A stretch of DNA of 39,153 nt from Lentisphaerota bacterium (GCA_015061815.1 SUVW01000024.1:1-39153), one strand, 5' to 3'. Counted from the first letter of the stretch, positions 28,567-37,515 are shown. Notes: generated by a model from the sequence alone, not told the origin. Translations and numbers: made by a program.

Positions 28567-28764
28567 TGTCTTTCCTTCTTTCTATTTATTTCCTGATGAT
28601 CAGGAATGTTAAAAATTGTTTCTGTCTCATCGGTTGTGAAAAACTCCGCACCACCGGCGGCGAACTGCACTGCTGCGCATTTCTGCGGTACAGCAACAGA
28701 TGCTGCCGCACCTTCCGGACATACAGGTTTTCACAAGGTTTGGGACACTACCTGAAAACTGCGT
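28567..28764 (-). other. long 5' leader of the PFOR gene
   Basis: About 200 untranslated bases lie between the predicted start site and the PFOR ATG. One stable hairpin (TGCGG..CCGCA with inner AGCA/TGCT, about 28689-28715) and a small CCTGA/TCAGG stem near the start codon are visible. I recognise no known riboswitch. Confidence 0.45.
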
Positions 28765-28771
28765 GTCTGTT

Positions 28772-28800
28772 AATATACATCGTTCTTATAATTTTTTCAA
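28772..28800 (-). promoter_or_regulatory. PFOR promoter
   Basis: Minus-strand TTGAAA (28795-28800), 17 bases, TATATT (28772-28777). Confidence 0.75.
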
Positions 28801-29039
28801 GTTTTATTTTTCAGTTGTTCTCATTCACCAAAGAGTTCCGGCGGCCGTTTCTCCGTCCGGATGCGGCAGCGGCGTAATTTTTGCCGCAATTTTAAGGCGC
28901 ATACTGCTTGACAAATGAAAATCATGATGTATAGTAATAAAATAGGAACAGATAGAAACAAATATGTTTATTAAAGAGTTACAACTAAAAAACAGGTAAT
29001 GTGCCAAATTTTGTAAAAGTTACATTCAACATAAAGGGT

Positions 29040-29280
29040 ACTCGACTGCAAATACGTCAGATGATTTGACAGGAATATTTTATAATATTAAAACTACCTT
29101 ATCTCAAGGCATGAGTAAGGCGAAGCCGACGGAATGCCGCAGAGGGAGGCCTCCGGAAAATCGACTGTAACCGCCGGGGCGGAAGCCCGGGCGGCGAGGC
29201 GGCTCTCCCGCCGCCGCCCTGTCACGGCGCAGTGAAACAAAGACGGAAGGGAGATTTTTTGGAGAAGTCCACGATGCGAC
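29040..29280 (+). repeat. dispersed structured repeat, copy C (partial)
   Basis: Starts with the right half of a repeat unit (CTCGACTG..GATTTGACAGG) and continues into the GC-rich module that is identical to copy B over 145 bases (29073-29217). It ends with a GGAGATTTTTTGGAGAAGTCCACGATGCG-type edge shared with copies A and B. Relative to B it has about 30 extra bases (GTGAAACAAAGACGG) near the right edge. It sits directly upstream of the oxidoreductase at 29316. The rest of the 28801-29315 gap holds a possible plus-strand promoter near 28910 (TTGACA, 16, TATAGT) and an 11-codon ORF. Confidence 0.82.
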
Positions 29281-29315
29281 AACAAAAATTTTAAAAAAAA
29301 AAGGAGCAAAAAAAA

Positions 29316-30536
29316 ATGTCGAATATAGGATTGATCGGAGCCAGCACCCGGGTGGGAGCGTTTGTAAAGATACTCAAAGAAAAGTTTGCCGCCACACACC
29401 GCATTGCCGGGATAATGGACAGTGATCCCGGGAAAATGAAAGGGTTTTGCGAGGTTCACGATCTGCAGGTGCCCTGTTTCACAGATTTCGATGCCTTCTG
29501 CCGGGAAGTGCAGCCGGACATCGTCCTGATAACCACTGTCGATGTCACTCATGCTGAATATGTTATTAAATGTCTTGACCGCAAGATGCCCTGCATCGTC
29601 GAAAAGCCTCTGTGCATTTCCCGTGAACAGTGTCTGGAAATAGATGCCGCAGTCAAGCGCAATCCGGAAGTTTTCGCCGCCACCAGTCACAATGCCAGAT
29701 ATTACCCGGCATTTCAGGAGATGAAACGGCTGATAGATGATGGTGTTATCGGAAAAATCCTCCGGGTGGAATACACCGACATGCTCGACCGTGAACACGG
29801 CACCAGTTATTTCCGCCGCTGGAACTCCCGCCGGAAATACTCCAACGGTCTGGAACTGCACAAAAGTTCACACCACTTCGACCGGCTGAATTACCTGCTG
29901 GATTCTTACGCCGTCGAAGTGAGTGCCGATGGCACGCTCTCCCGTTACGGTGCGGCAGTCCCTCACCGTTTTGAGGGAGAAAACTGCCACAGCTGTCAAT
30001 ATAAAAATGAGTGTCCGGAATTTTTTGAATATGACAAAAAAATGTTCCAGTCCGACCTTTACACGCCGGATATGTGCATTTACTCTCCGGAAATCGATAT
30101 CGAAGACAACTTTGCCGCCGTCATCCGCTTTGCCAATGGAGTCCTGGGAACCTACTCCCTCTGCGCCCATACTCAATATGAGGGGGAGATAATTACCGTC
30201 GAAGGAGAAACCGGACGGCTGGAAATGCGCAAAGTCTATTACCGCAAACCGGGAGAAACCAACAGCGTACACGGCGATGAATTGATCATGGACAACTCTC
30301 TGAAACTTATCCGTTTCCGGGGCGGGGAAGTGGAAAATATCACCATCCCCAAAGTTCATGGTTCACATGGCGGCGCGGATGACCGGATCATTACCGCATT
30401 CTTTTCACCCGACCGGCCGGATGATCTGCCGACGATCTACGATGGCATGCAGGCCGTACTGACCGGATGCGCTGTCGTTGAAAGTATCAAACAGGGGAAA
30501 AAGATGACCGTACAGCTGCCGGATATCGGCCGGTGA
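29316..30536 (+). CDS. Gfo/Idh/MocA family oxidoreductase
   Basis: The 406-residue protein has an N-terminal Rossmann fold (IGLIGASTRVGAFVKILKE), the family motif EKPL in PCIVEKPLCISREQ, and the C-terminal alpha/beta domain with substrate-side text (YTDMLDREHGTSYFRRW, LELHKSSHHFDRLNYLL). Members oxidise or reduce sugars, inositols or related compounds with NAD(P). The substrate cannot be read from the sequence. A four-cysteine cluster (CHSCQYKNECP plus a later Cys) is an extra that could bind metal and occurs in a subset of the family. It has a good GGAG site and ends three bases before the convergent murC stop codon. Confidence 0.9.
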   Translation: MSNIGLIGASTRVGAFVKILKEKFAATHRIAGIMDSDPGKMKGFCEVHDLQVPCFTDFDAFCREVQPDIVLITTVDVTHAEYVIKCLDRKMPCIVEKPLCISREQCLEIDAAVKRNPEVFAATSHNARYYPAFQEMKRLIDDGVIGKILRVEYTDMLDREHGTSYFRRWNSRRKYSNGLELHKSSHHFDRLNYLLDSYAVEVSADGTLSRYGAAVPHRFEGENCHSCQYKNECPEFFEYDKKMFQSDLYTPDMCIYSPEIDIEDNFAAVIRFANGVLGTYSLCAHTQYEGEIITVEGETGRLEMRKVYYRKPGETNSVHGDELIMDNSLKLIRFRGGEVENITIPKVHGSHGGADDRIITAFFSPDRPDDLPTIYDGMQAVLTGCAVVESIKQGKKMTVQLPDIGR

Positions 30537-30539
30537 TCT

Positions 30540-31766
30540 TCACAACAATGGCAGCAGCCGGTCGATATCTCCGGCTCCGAGTACAGCAATAACACTGTTT
30601 TCCGGCAGATCCCGTTTGACCGTTACGGCCCATTGAACAGGAGAACCGGATAACGCCGTGCCGCCAGCGGCATCGGCAAGTGCCGCCGAATCGACCTTGC
30701 CGGTTTCGCTCCATGCGGCAAATACCGGAGCGATATAAACCGAATCCGCCTCCTTGAGGACTTCGGCAAATTCAGCGAAGTACTTTTCCAGTCTGGCAAA
30801 ACGGTGCGGCTGAAACACCACCCGCAAGTGGGCAGACGGATAGCTGCTGCGCAGCAGATTTACCGCAGCTTTCACTTCAGTGGGATGATGGGCATAATCC
30901 TCGATCACGGTGAATTGCGGAGTTTTTTTGATCACACTCATCCTCCGGGCGACCTGCGGATAATTTTCCGCCGCCCGGGCAGAAGCTGCCGGATCACAGC
31001 CCAATATGACCGCCGCCTGACTGGCAATAAAAGCATTCGCCGCCTGAAATCCATGCAGTTTGCCGAACTTTTCCGGTATTTCCGGCAATCTCACCGCATC
31101 GGGGTGGCCGCTGAATAATTCATCGCACCTGTCCGATGCATAATAGAGAAGCTTGCGGGAATTTTCTGCCACCTGCCGGAAATTCGCTTCCAGTACCGCT
31201 TTGCCGCCCAGACTCCACTCGTGATCATCCTCGATATTGGGAATGACCGCCAGAAAGTTCTTCAACAATTTGTGCGTGCCGTCGGATTCATCAGCTTCGG
31301 TGACAAATATATCCCCGTCACCGCAGCTGTAAGCCGGCATACCTTTGACTTCCGCGCCGATCATGAACCCGGGATCTTTGCCGCACTGACGCAAAATCGA
31401 CACCAGTGAAGAGGTTATGGAACTTTTTCCGTGCGTGCCGGTCACCGATACACACCGCTGATAGCCGGAAGCAAATTCCGCCAGAAACTCCCCGCGACGC
31501 AACTCCCGGATATGCAGTTCCCGCGCCCGGACTCTTTCACAATTGTCATATTTTACCGCGCTGGAATATATCAGCATATCCGCATCCGGCGGTACATTAT
31601 CCGGGATATGGCGGTCACTGATCCGTGCCCCGGCAGAAGCCAGCTGACGGCATTTGGCATTGAATCCGCTGTCCGAACCGCTTACTTCACAGTTTTCAGC
31701 CAATGCCAACGCCGCCAGCGGAGCCATTCCAGCCCCGCCGATGCCGGTGAAATGCAACTTTTTCAT
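30540..31766 (-). CDS. murC: UDP-N-acetylmuramate--L-alanine ligase
   Basis: MurC adds L-Ala to UDP-MurNAc in peptidoglycan synthesis. Visible motifs are the N-terminal GIGGAGMAPLA, the P-loop GTHGKSS, EADESDGT, NIEDDHEW, DYAHHPTE and QPHRFAR, all in the usual order. At 408 residues it is shorter than most MurC (about 450-490), mainly in the middle domain. The P-loop has KSS where KTT is common; this should still bind ATP. It lies outside a dcw cluster, third behind the EF-hand and aminotransferase genes. Mpl, which ligates recycled tripeptide, is the alternative. Confidence 0.9.
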   Translation of the reverse strand: MKKLHFTGIGGAGMAPLAALALAENCEVSGSDSGFNAKCRQLASAGARISDRHIPDNVPPDADMLIYSSAVKYDNCERVRARELHIRELRRGEFLAEFASGYQRCVSVTGTHGKSSITSSLVSILRQCGKDPGFMIGAEVKGMPAYSCGDGDIFVTEADESDGTHKLLKNFLAVIPNIEDDHEWSLGGKAVLEANFRQVAENSRKLLYYASDRCDELFSGHPDAVRLPEIPEKFGKLHGFQAANAFIASQAAVILGCDPAASARAAENYPQVARRMSVIKKTPQFTVIEDYAHHPTEVKAAVNLLRSSYPSAHLRVVFQPHRFARLEKYFAEFAEVLKEADSVYIAPVFAAWSETGKVDSAALADAAGGTALSGSPVQWAVTVKRDLPENSVIAVLGAGDIDRLLPLL

Positions 31767-31822
31767 GATCCTGTTTCCCGCTGTACGTCAGCATGTCCCC
31801 CGGCGCACAGCGGCATATTCCG

Positions 31823-31849
31823 GTAAGACGATCTTCCGGATCGCCTTAC
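31823..31849 (-). other. strong hairpin between aminotransferase and murC genes
   Basis: GTAAGGCGATC and GATCGTCTTAC (minus strand) form an 11-bp stem (one G-U pair) with a 5-base loop, eight bases after the aminotransferase stop codon. There is no T-run, so it is more likely an RNA-stability or processing element than a full terminator. Confidence 0.6.
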
Positions 31850-31856
31850 GCGAAAA

Positions 31857-32978
31857 TCATTTGTAGAATTTGGCGATGGTATCGACCACAAATGCCAGCT
31901 GATCGGCACTCAATTCGCCGAAAACCGGCAGAGCAAGGATCTCGCTGCTGGCCTTTTCGCTCTCCGGATAATCTCCGGGTTTGCCGCACAGCTCTTTGAA
32001 ACACTCCTGCAAATGCAGTGACAGCGGATAGTAAACCGCACAACCGACACCGGAATCCAGCAGATGCTGTTTGAGCGCATCGCGTTTGCCGTCCTTGACC
32101 AATATGCAGAACTGATTGTAAATGTGCCGCACACTGTATGCCGCTGTCTGCGGCAGTACGATCCGGTCACCGATACCGGAAGCGGCGAACAATTCCCGGT
32201 AAATGCCGGCATTTTTCTGACGGGCCTCTGACCATGAATCCAGTGAACGCAGCTTGATCGACAAAATCGCCGCCTGCAGTGCATCTATACGGAAGTTGCC
32301 GCCCACATATTCGTGGATATAGGTCTTGCTCTGACCGTGATTACGGTAGATTTTCAACAGCTGTGCGCGCTCAGCACTGTCGCAGGAAACAGCTCCGCCG
32401 TCACCGAAACAGCCCAGATTTTTGCTCGGGAAAAAGCTGAATGCACCGTATTCCGCAAAAGAACCGACCCGTTTGCCTTTGTATTCGGCACCGATAGCCT
32501 GACAGGCATCTTCAATAATGAAAAGTCCATGCTCTCTGGCGATCTCAACGATCGGATCCATATCCGCCGCCTGACCGAAAAGGTGTACCGGAATGATCGC
32601 CCGGGTCTTCGGAGTGATCTTTTCCGCGATTTTGGCCGGATCGATGTTGAATGTCGCCGGATCGATGTCGGCAAAAACCGGTTTTGCTCCGGCCCGGACG
32701 ATCGCTCCAACGGTGGCAAAAAAGGTAAACGGGGAGGTGATGACCTCATCACCGGGTTTGATCTTTTCCGCCATCAGCGCGATAAGCAGAGCATCGGAAC
32801 CGCTGGAAACACCGACTGCACCGCCGGATTGGCAATATGCGGTCAGCTCTTTTTCCAGAGTTTCAACCTTATCGCCGAGGATAAAACGCTGGGAATCGCA
32901 AATTTCCGCGACAACTTTCAAAATTTCTTCTTTCAGCGGCGCATACTGCGCCCGGAGGTCAAGCAATGGAACCTGCAT
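31857..32978 (-). CDS. DegT/DnrJ/EryC1/StrS-type PLP aminotransferase
   Basis: This family transfers amino groups to sugar nucleotides used in surface polysaccharides. I start at the ATG 32978, eight bases after GGAGA (373 residues). The fold-type I features are seen: SGSDAL (59-64) for phosphate binding, Asp157 in IEDACQAIGAEYKG, Lys186 in FFPSKNLGCFGDGG as the PLP lysine, and the C-terminal H(I)YNQF and Q..CAVYYP text. The text resembles the WbpE/VioA branch for UDP- or dTDP-ketosugars. No sugar-pathway partner is adjacent; it lies between the EF-hand membrane protein and murC genes. Confidence 0.92.
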   Translation of the reverse strand: MQVPLLDLRAQYAPLKEEILKVVAEICDSQRFILGDKVETLEKELTAYCQSGGAVGVSSGSDALLIALMAEKIKPGDEVITSPFTFFATVGAIVRAGAKPVFADIDPATFNIDPAKIAEKITPKTRAIIPVHLFGQAADMDPIVEIAREHGLFIIEDACQAIGAEYKGKRVGSFAEYGAFSFFPSKNLGCFGDGGAVSCDSAERAQLLKIYRNHGQSKTYIHEYVGGNFRIDALQAAILSIKLRSLDSWSEARQKNAGIYRELFAASGIGDRIVLPQTAAYSVRHIYNQFCILVKDGKRDALKQHLLDSGVGCAVYYPLSLHLQECFKELCGKPGDYPESEKASSEILALPVFGELSADQLAFVVDTIAKFYK

Positions 32979-33053
32979 TTTAATTTTCTCCTTATATTCA
33001 GGTTTATTGTAAACGCACCGGCGGTGCCGGATGGATAACACCGTCACCGCCAA

Positions 33054-35387
33054 TCATTTTCCTTTTTCTGTAACTTTTTCCGCTTCAACCGGAACTGCCG
33101 CCTTTTCAACTTTTGCAGTTTCCGTTTTGGTTTTTGCGGCACTTTCAATTTTCACTTCCGCTTTCACTTCCGTTTTCACCGGAGCAGCAGCATGTTTTTT
33201 CAGATAGTGGATATGCGCCCAGGCAAAAGCGATGCCGCACAATGCTCCGACCGCCAGGATCAGAAACACTGTCACCATCTTTTTCCAGGGGAAACGTCTG
33301 ACCGCCGGCTGGAAAACATCCACCGGATCGATCAGAGAAACTTCACCTCGCGGACGGCGCGGAGTAAAGGTGAATATCGAACCCATCTTGCGCGACATAC
33401 GCATCGGACGGTTGACCGCACAACCGCAGCTTTCCAGAAAACGGGAGAGGTTGCGCCGGAATATTTTGCATAAAGCGATAATCACCGACGGCCCGCCGAA
33501 AATAACGATGATACCGGTCACCACCGCCAATACGGCCGCGAAGGAGACATTTTGCAGCGATTTGGCAATAAAAGCCACTGAACTGCCCAGTGCCGCGACT
33601 CCGATACCGCCGGTCATCAGCATCATCGACATGTTCCCGCCGGTTCCCGGGGCCGCCGGAGCGGTTACCGGTGCAGCCGTGCTGCCGGCCGGAACTTTCG
33701 GCACTGACGCCAACTGGGATTTATTCAATTCTGCGGTAAGATTTTTCTGCATCGCCGCGTTGCGGGTGTTGAATATCTTTTCCGTCTGTTTGCTCAAGAA
33801 ATCGGCAAAATTGTAGAATGGGGTTTTGAATGCCTCACCGATGGATACCGGCTGTTCGGCGATGTCCCGGATCACTGCATCATAGATCACCCCGTCAGTG
33901 TCAAAGAATATCCCCCGCTTGCCGACAAAGAGTGATCTCATCGTCCCGCTTGTGACTGCCGCCGCCAGCAGTTGTGTATCCTGTTTTGCCCCGTTCTGCC
34001 GGGAAATATCCACATAGATCACACAAATATTGCTGCTTTTGATGATCCGTTTGTGTTCGGCGATATTTTTCACCCTCACGGTCAGAGTGAAGTGCCGCCC
34101 GTCCATGATCAATTTTCCCATCTGCAAACTTGAGGGATGGTGACCGTTGAAAAGATCCGGCAGCGAAATGAAGTTATTCAGAAATTCAATAATATACTGC
34201 TGGCAGAGAACCATTTTCAGCAAAGTTTCCCCCGCACTTATCACCGGAGCGAAACTCAAATCAGCTGCGATCAGCTCTTTCAATTTGCCAAACGGCGCAC
34301 CGGCAGCTTTGCGCAGATCATCTTCACTGAATTTTTCCAAACCGCCGGTAACCAGCATTTCCGCCTGCCAGGCCGCAAACGGAGCCATTGCCGCTTTGAC
34401 CGCCATCCAGGAACTTTTCCGGAGTATTGCTCCGGTCATCGCTCCGGCCAGCACCGGAGAGTTGCGCAGCTGCTGCAGTTTGTCAGCATACAGCGGATTC
34501 AGCGGTCCGTCAAAATCCAGTTCTTCCGGGTCCCCCGGCAAAGCTGCAGCCGCCTGGGTCAATACTTCGCGTACCTGCCCGCTGTCCATAAGATCCGCGC
34601 TGAATTCCTTTTTCTCCTGACGGCCGGGATCGGCAAAAAGAAATCTGCCGGCGGCAGAATTGAGAAAGTAACTGTCTATAAGCTTTTCACATTCACTGAA
34701 AAGCTGATATAATGCTCCGCTTTTTTCACCGTAAAGCATAATCGACGGATCATTTTCCGCAGCATCCAGCAGTGCCAGATGCCGCTGCAAAGCCGCTTCA
34801 AAACCCTCGACATCCGCCAGACTGACTCCGTCATTTCCGGAACGGTCACAGCTCTTTCTGCCGGAAGCCATGATCAGATTTATCAATTCAATGATATCCG
34901 GAGATAACTCATTTTCACAACTGATGATGCCATCGCCGTTGCGCCGGGCGAAGCTGGTGACACTTTTGGCATTGCGGATATCTTCCGCGCTCAACACTCC
35001 ATCTGCCGGACGATCCAGATTTGTCAGCAGCAGCTGCGCACAACTTATCAGAGCCGCACCATCCGGAGCTTGCGGATTTATCGCGGAAACACGCAGAAAC
35101 GGACTTCTTTGTGTCACTCCCTGAAGATCACGGAAATTATCCAGAACAAATTTTACTGCCGCTTTTACTTCATCGGTGCGGATCTTACCGTCATGGTCGT
35201 GGTCGACAAATTCCAGAAAGCGGCGATCCATCCGCAATGCATCCACATCAATACCGGTCATTGCCCAGTGCGCTTCATCCAATGCCAGCACATTGGGCAG
35301 ATCTTCCGCGCCGGTGATCTGCAGCTGCAGACCGCCGCCGATCATCCGGAAACGATAATTGCCAACAGGAGGTTTTGCCGGAATCAT
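33054..35387 (-). CDS. large EF-hand membrane protein of unknown function
   Basis: The 777-residue protein has a canonical calcium-binding EF loop at 62-73 (Asp62, Asp64, Asp66, Gly67, Ile69, Glu73) and two degenerate EF-like loops further on (RRNGDGIISCE; DRSGNDGVSLAD). No signal peptide is seen. The middle part is helical, with a beta section (HFTLTVRVKNIAEH, ICVIYVDIS, LFVGKRGIFFDTDGVIYDAVI). Three hydrophobic segments lie near 585-610, 615-640 and 700-722, and a highly charged Lys/Glu/Ala/Val repeat tail (KTEVKAEVKIES) ends the protein. It therefore seems to be a membrane protein with a large soluble domain. I know such proteins only as uncharacterised families in PVC bacteria. It starts the operon with the aminotransferase and murC. 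Confidence 0.85.
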   Translation of the reverse strand: MIPAKPPVGNYRFRMIGGGLQLQITGAEDLPNVLALDEAHWAMTGIDVDALRMDRRFLEFVDHDHDGKIRTDEVKAAVKFVLDNFRDLQGVTQRSPFLRVSAINPQAPDGAALISCAQLLLTNLDRPADGVLSAEDIRNAKSVTSFARRNGDGIISCENELSPDIIELINLIMASGRKSCDRSGNDGVSLADVEGFEAALQRHLALLDAAENDPSIMLYGEKSGALYQLFSECEKLIDSYFLNSAAGRFLFADPGRQEKKEFSADLMDSGQVREVLTQAAAALPGDPEELDFDGPLNPLYADKLQQLRNSPVLAGAMTGAILRKSSWMAVKAAMAPFAAWQAEMLVTGGLEKFSEDDLRKAAGAPFGKLKELIAADLSFAPVISAGETLLKMVLCQQYIIEFLNNFISLPDLFNGHHPSSLQMGKLIMDGRHFTLTVRVKNIAEHKRIIKSSNICVIYVDISRQNGAKQDTQLLAAAVTSGTMRSLFVGKRGIFFDTDGVIYDAVIRDIAEQPVSIGEAFKTPFYNFADFLSKQTEKIFNTRNAAMQKNLTAELNKSQLASVPKVPAGSTAAPVTAPAAPGTGGNMSMMLMTGGIGVAALGSSVAFIAKSLQNVSFAAVLAVVTGIIVIFGGPSVIIALCKIFRRNLSRFLESCGCAVNRPMRMSRKMGSIFTFTPRRPRGEVSLIDPVDVFQPAVRRFPWKKMVTVFLILAVGALCGIAFAWAHIHYLKKHAAAPVKTEVKAEVKIESAAKTKTETAKVEKAAVPVEAEKVTEKGK

Positions 35388-35470
35388 TATATTTTATCCA
35401 TCATCAGTTTGTCAAAGCCGCCATCCGGGATGGCCGCCGGGTCATTAATAAATTCTGGTTGATCGTAATA

Positions 35471-35499
35471 AAAATACTATTGAAATGCCGATTTGTCAA
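35471..35499 (-). promoter_or_regulatory. promoter of the EF-hand protein operon
   Basis: Minus-strand TTGACA (35494-35499), 17 bases, TATTTT (35471-35476), about 85 bases before the start codon. The same -10 variant is used by the aroF promoter. Confidence 0.7.
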
Positions 35500-35553
35500 G
35501 CTGAAATATGGATTTTCTTTAAATGAATTGACGGTTATTGTTCAAATTTTTGG

Positions 35554-35760
35554 TTATTGTCCCATTTGTTGTGATGCCATCATACCGTCGGTGGCGCATC
35601 GTGGATAATCTCTTGTCAAAACTGCAGATACCGGTTCAGTCGAGCAGGTTTACTGCACCTTGTCCTCCGGAGCCTCCGGCGAAGGAGGATCCTGCTCATC
35701 CGCCTTGATTTGACGGCGACATTACCTCACGCTGCATCCACCGGTAGATATTGACCGTTA
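35554..35760 (-). repeat. dispersed structured repeat, copy D (inverted)
   Basis: One repeat unit in reverse orientation, with arms at 35615-35622 and 35707-35714 (GTCAAAAC and GATTTGAC on the plus strand; one mismatch). Its left edge carries the TTATTGTCCCATTTGTTGTG-type tail shared with copy A with one difference. It fills most of the gap between the EF-hand promoter and the tgt stop codon; the remaining bases 35761-35842 show only AT-rich sequence. Confidence 0.85.
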
Positions 35761-35842
35761 TTGCGTGGTTGACAAATCATAATGTCGGTGATATATCCTT
35801 ATGTTTTCCATTATTGCAATCAACGGTTGTTGAATGCAAATT

Positions 35843-36949
35843 TTACAAAATTTGGGACATTGCCAAATATTCCTCACGCAAACTGTTGAAAGTTCCGTTT
35901 TCCAGCGAACTCCTGATCCGCGCCGCCAGATTCAGATAGTAATGCAGATTGTGCAGGGTCAAAAGCCGCATGCCGAGAATTTCGCCGACATTGAGCAGAT
36001 GCCGGATGTACGCTTTGGTGAAGTTCCGGCAGGCATAACATTGACACCCCTCTTCGATCGGAGTGAAGTCATGGGCAAATTTTGCGGCTTTAAGCGAAAT
36101 CGTCTGCCCATTGCCCACATACGCGCCGCCGTGACGTCCCAGACGGGTCGGCAGTACACAATCAAACATATCCACTCCCCGGGCCACACTTTCCACGATC
36201 TGACGCGGCGTACCGACACCCATCAGATAACGCGGAGCATTCTCCGGCAGTTCCGGCACCGCTGCATCCACCGCCTGCATCATCTCCGCTTCCGACTCGC
36301 CAACGGAAACTCCGCCGACAGCATACCCGTCAAAACCGATATCCACAATGGTTTTAGCTGAACGTTTACGCAGATCATCAAAAGTCGACCCCTGAACGAT
36401 ACCGAAACGCAGCTGTCCCTCATTCAACGGCTGTTCCCTGGACATCCTCTCCCACCGCGCAGTTATTTCCAGTGATTTCAGAGCCTGTTCCCAGGTAGCC
36501 GGATAGGGCGTACACTCATCAAAAGCCATCACGATATCTGAATCCAGTGTCCGCTGGATAAGCATGGATTCCACCGGCCCGAGGAAAAAACGCGAACCAT
36601 CGATATGCGAGGCAAATTTCACCCCATCCGGAGTTATTTTCCGCAAATTCGCCAGACTGAATACCTGAAAACCGCCGGAATCAGTCAGAATCGGTTTGTC
36701 ATAAGAGATGAATTTATGCAGACCGCCGGCCAGATTGATGGTTTCCAGCCCGGGACGCAAAAAGAGATGATAGGTGTTCCCGAGAATGATCTGCGCTCCC
36801 AGAGTGTCAAGTTCAGCCGGACTTACTGCTTTCACGCTCCCCCGGGTCCCCACCGGCATGAATATCGGTGTCTGAATATCTCCGCGCCGGGTATGCAGCA
36901 CCCCTCTCCGGGCCCGGCCGCAACTTTTAATAACTTCAAAACAACTCAT
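35843..36949 (-). CDS. tgt: queuine/preQ1 tRNA-guanine transglycosylase
   Basis: Tgt swaps guanine 34 of tRNAs for Asn, Asp, His and Tyr with preQ1, a step of queuosine synthesis. The 368 residues show RRGDIQTPIFMPVGTRGSVKAV, the catalytic region DSGGFQVFSL, GGVSVGE (base binding), FDCVLPTRLGRHG and the zinc site CQCYACRNFTKAYIRHL..H. Length and motifs are normal for the bacterial enzyme. The start overlaps the DJ-1 stop codon (ATGA). Confidence 0.97.
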   Translation of the reverse strand: MSCFEVIKSCGRARRGVLHTRRGDIQTPIFMPVGTRGSVKAVSPAELDTLGAQIILGNTYHLFLRPGLETINLAGGLHKFISYDKPILTDSGGFQVFSLANLRKITPDGVKFASHIDGSRFFLGPVESMLIQRTLDSDIVMAFDECTPYPATWEQALKSLEITARWERMSREQPLNEGQLRFGIVQGSTFDDLRKRSAKTIVDIGFDGYAVGGVSVGESEAEMMQAVDAAVPELPENAPRYLMGVGTPRQIVESVARGVDMFDCVLPTRLGRHGGAYVGNGQTISLKAAKFAHDFTPIEEGCQCYACRNFTKAYIRHLLNVGEILGMRLLTLHNLHYYLNLAARIRSSLENGTFNSLREEYLAMSQIL

Positions 36950-37497
36950 TTTTCAATGAACATCCCCCGGTAAAGTTCTTCACATTCCGAAGCTGCTCCC
37001 AATTCGCCGGCCAATGCCCGGGAAAAGGCAAAAACTGCTCCGGGACCTTTGCCGGTAACGATCCTGCCGCTGACTTCCGCAGGTTCATCCGTGTAACGCA
37101 AACCGCAAAGTTCAGAATCAAAACCGGGATACATCGTAAATACTTTGCCGTTGAGCAGCCCCCGTTTAGCCAACAGATACGGAGCCGCGCAGATCGCTGC
37201 AATAACTGCACCGGATGCCGATGCTTTCTGCAGAACTTCATCCACCATCCGGTCAGCATCCAGATTGGCCGCCCCCGGCATCCCCCCGGGCAGAATGACC
37301 GCATCAAAGTCCTCTCCGGCAACCGCTTCCAGTGACGTATCCGGTATCACCGCAATATTATGCGCCCCGGTAACTTTGTCTTTATTCAACCCGGCCAACA
37401 CCACTTCCAGATGCAAACGGCGGAGAATATCCGCCGTCCCCAGTGCTTCGATCTCTTCAAAACCGTCAGCCAGAATCATCAATACCCGCTTTTTCAT
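36946..37497 (-). CDS. DJ-1/PfpI family protein
   Basis: The 183-residue protein has the class I glutamine amidotransferase-like fold of DJ-1. Visible are FEEIEALGTADILRR at the N-terminus, the glycine-rich VILPGGMPGA and the nucleophile elbow AAICAAPYLL with the reactive cysteine. Members are deglycases, chaperones or of unknown activity; ThiJ/YajL-like is closest. I start at the second ATG, six bases after AGGAAGG. It lies 18 bases after the propeller gene and overlaps tgt. Confidence 0.9.
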   Translation of the reverse strand: MKKRVLMILADGFEEIEALGTADILRRLHLEVVLAGLNKDKVTGAHNIAVIPDTSLEAVAGEDFDAVILPGGMPGAANLDADRMVDEVLQKASASGAVIAAICAAPYLLAKRGLLNGKVFTMYPGFDSELCGLRYTDEPAEVSGRIVTGKGPGAVFAFSRALAGELGAASECEELYRGMFIEK

Positions 37498-37515
37498 CCG
37501 CATCCTTCCTGAATA

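Noticed and set aside
28964-28999. 11-codon ORF MFIKELQLKNR, which looks like the start of a RecF/SMC-type ATPase
   Set aside because: Too short to tell from chance. A remnant of a broken ATPase gene is possible, but no further coding text follows.
29094-29861. 255-codon minus-strand frame that starts opposite the oxidoreductase gene and shares its C-terminal text with a frame at 23037-23417
   Set aside because: The shared peptide comes from the identical 145-bp module, and the rest is antisense to a clear Gfo/Idh/MocA gene.
35388-35420. TTGACA-18-TATAAT just before the EF-hand gene
   Set aside because: The -10 box would include the start codon, leaving no ribosome site in the transcript. 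The promoter at 35471-35499 fits better.
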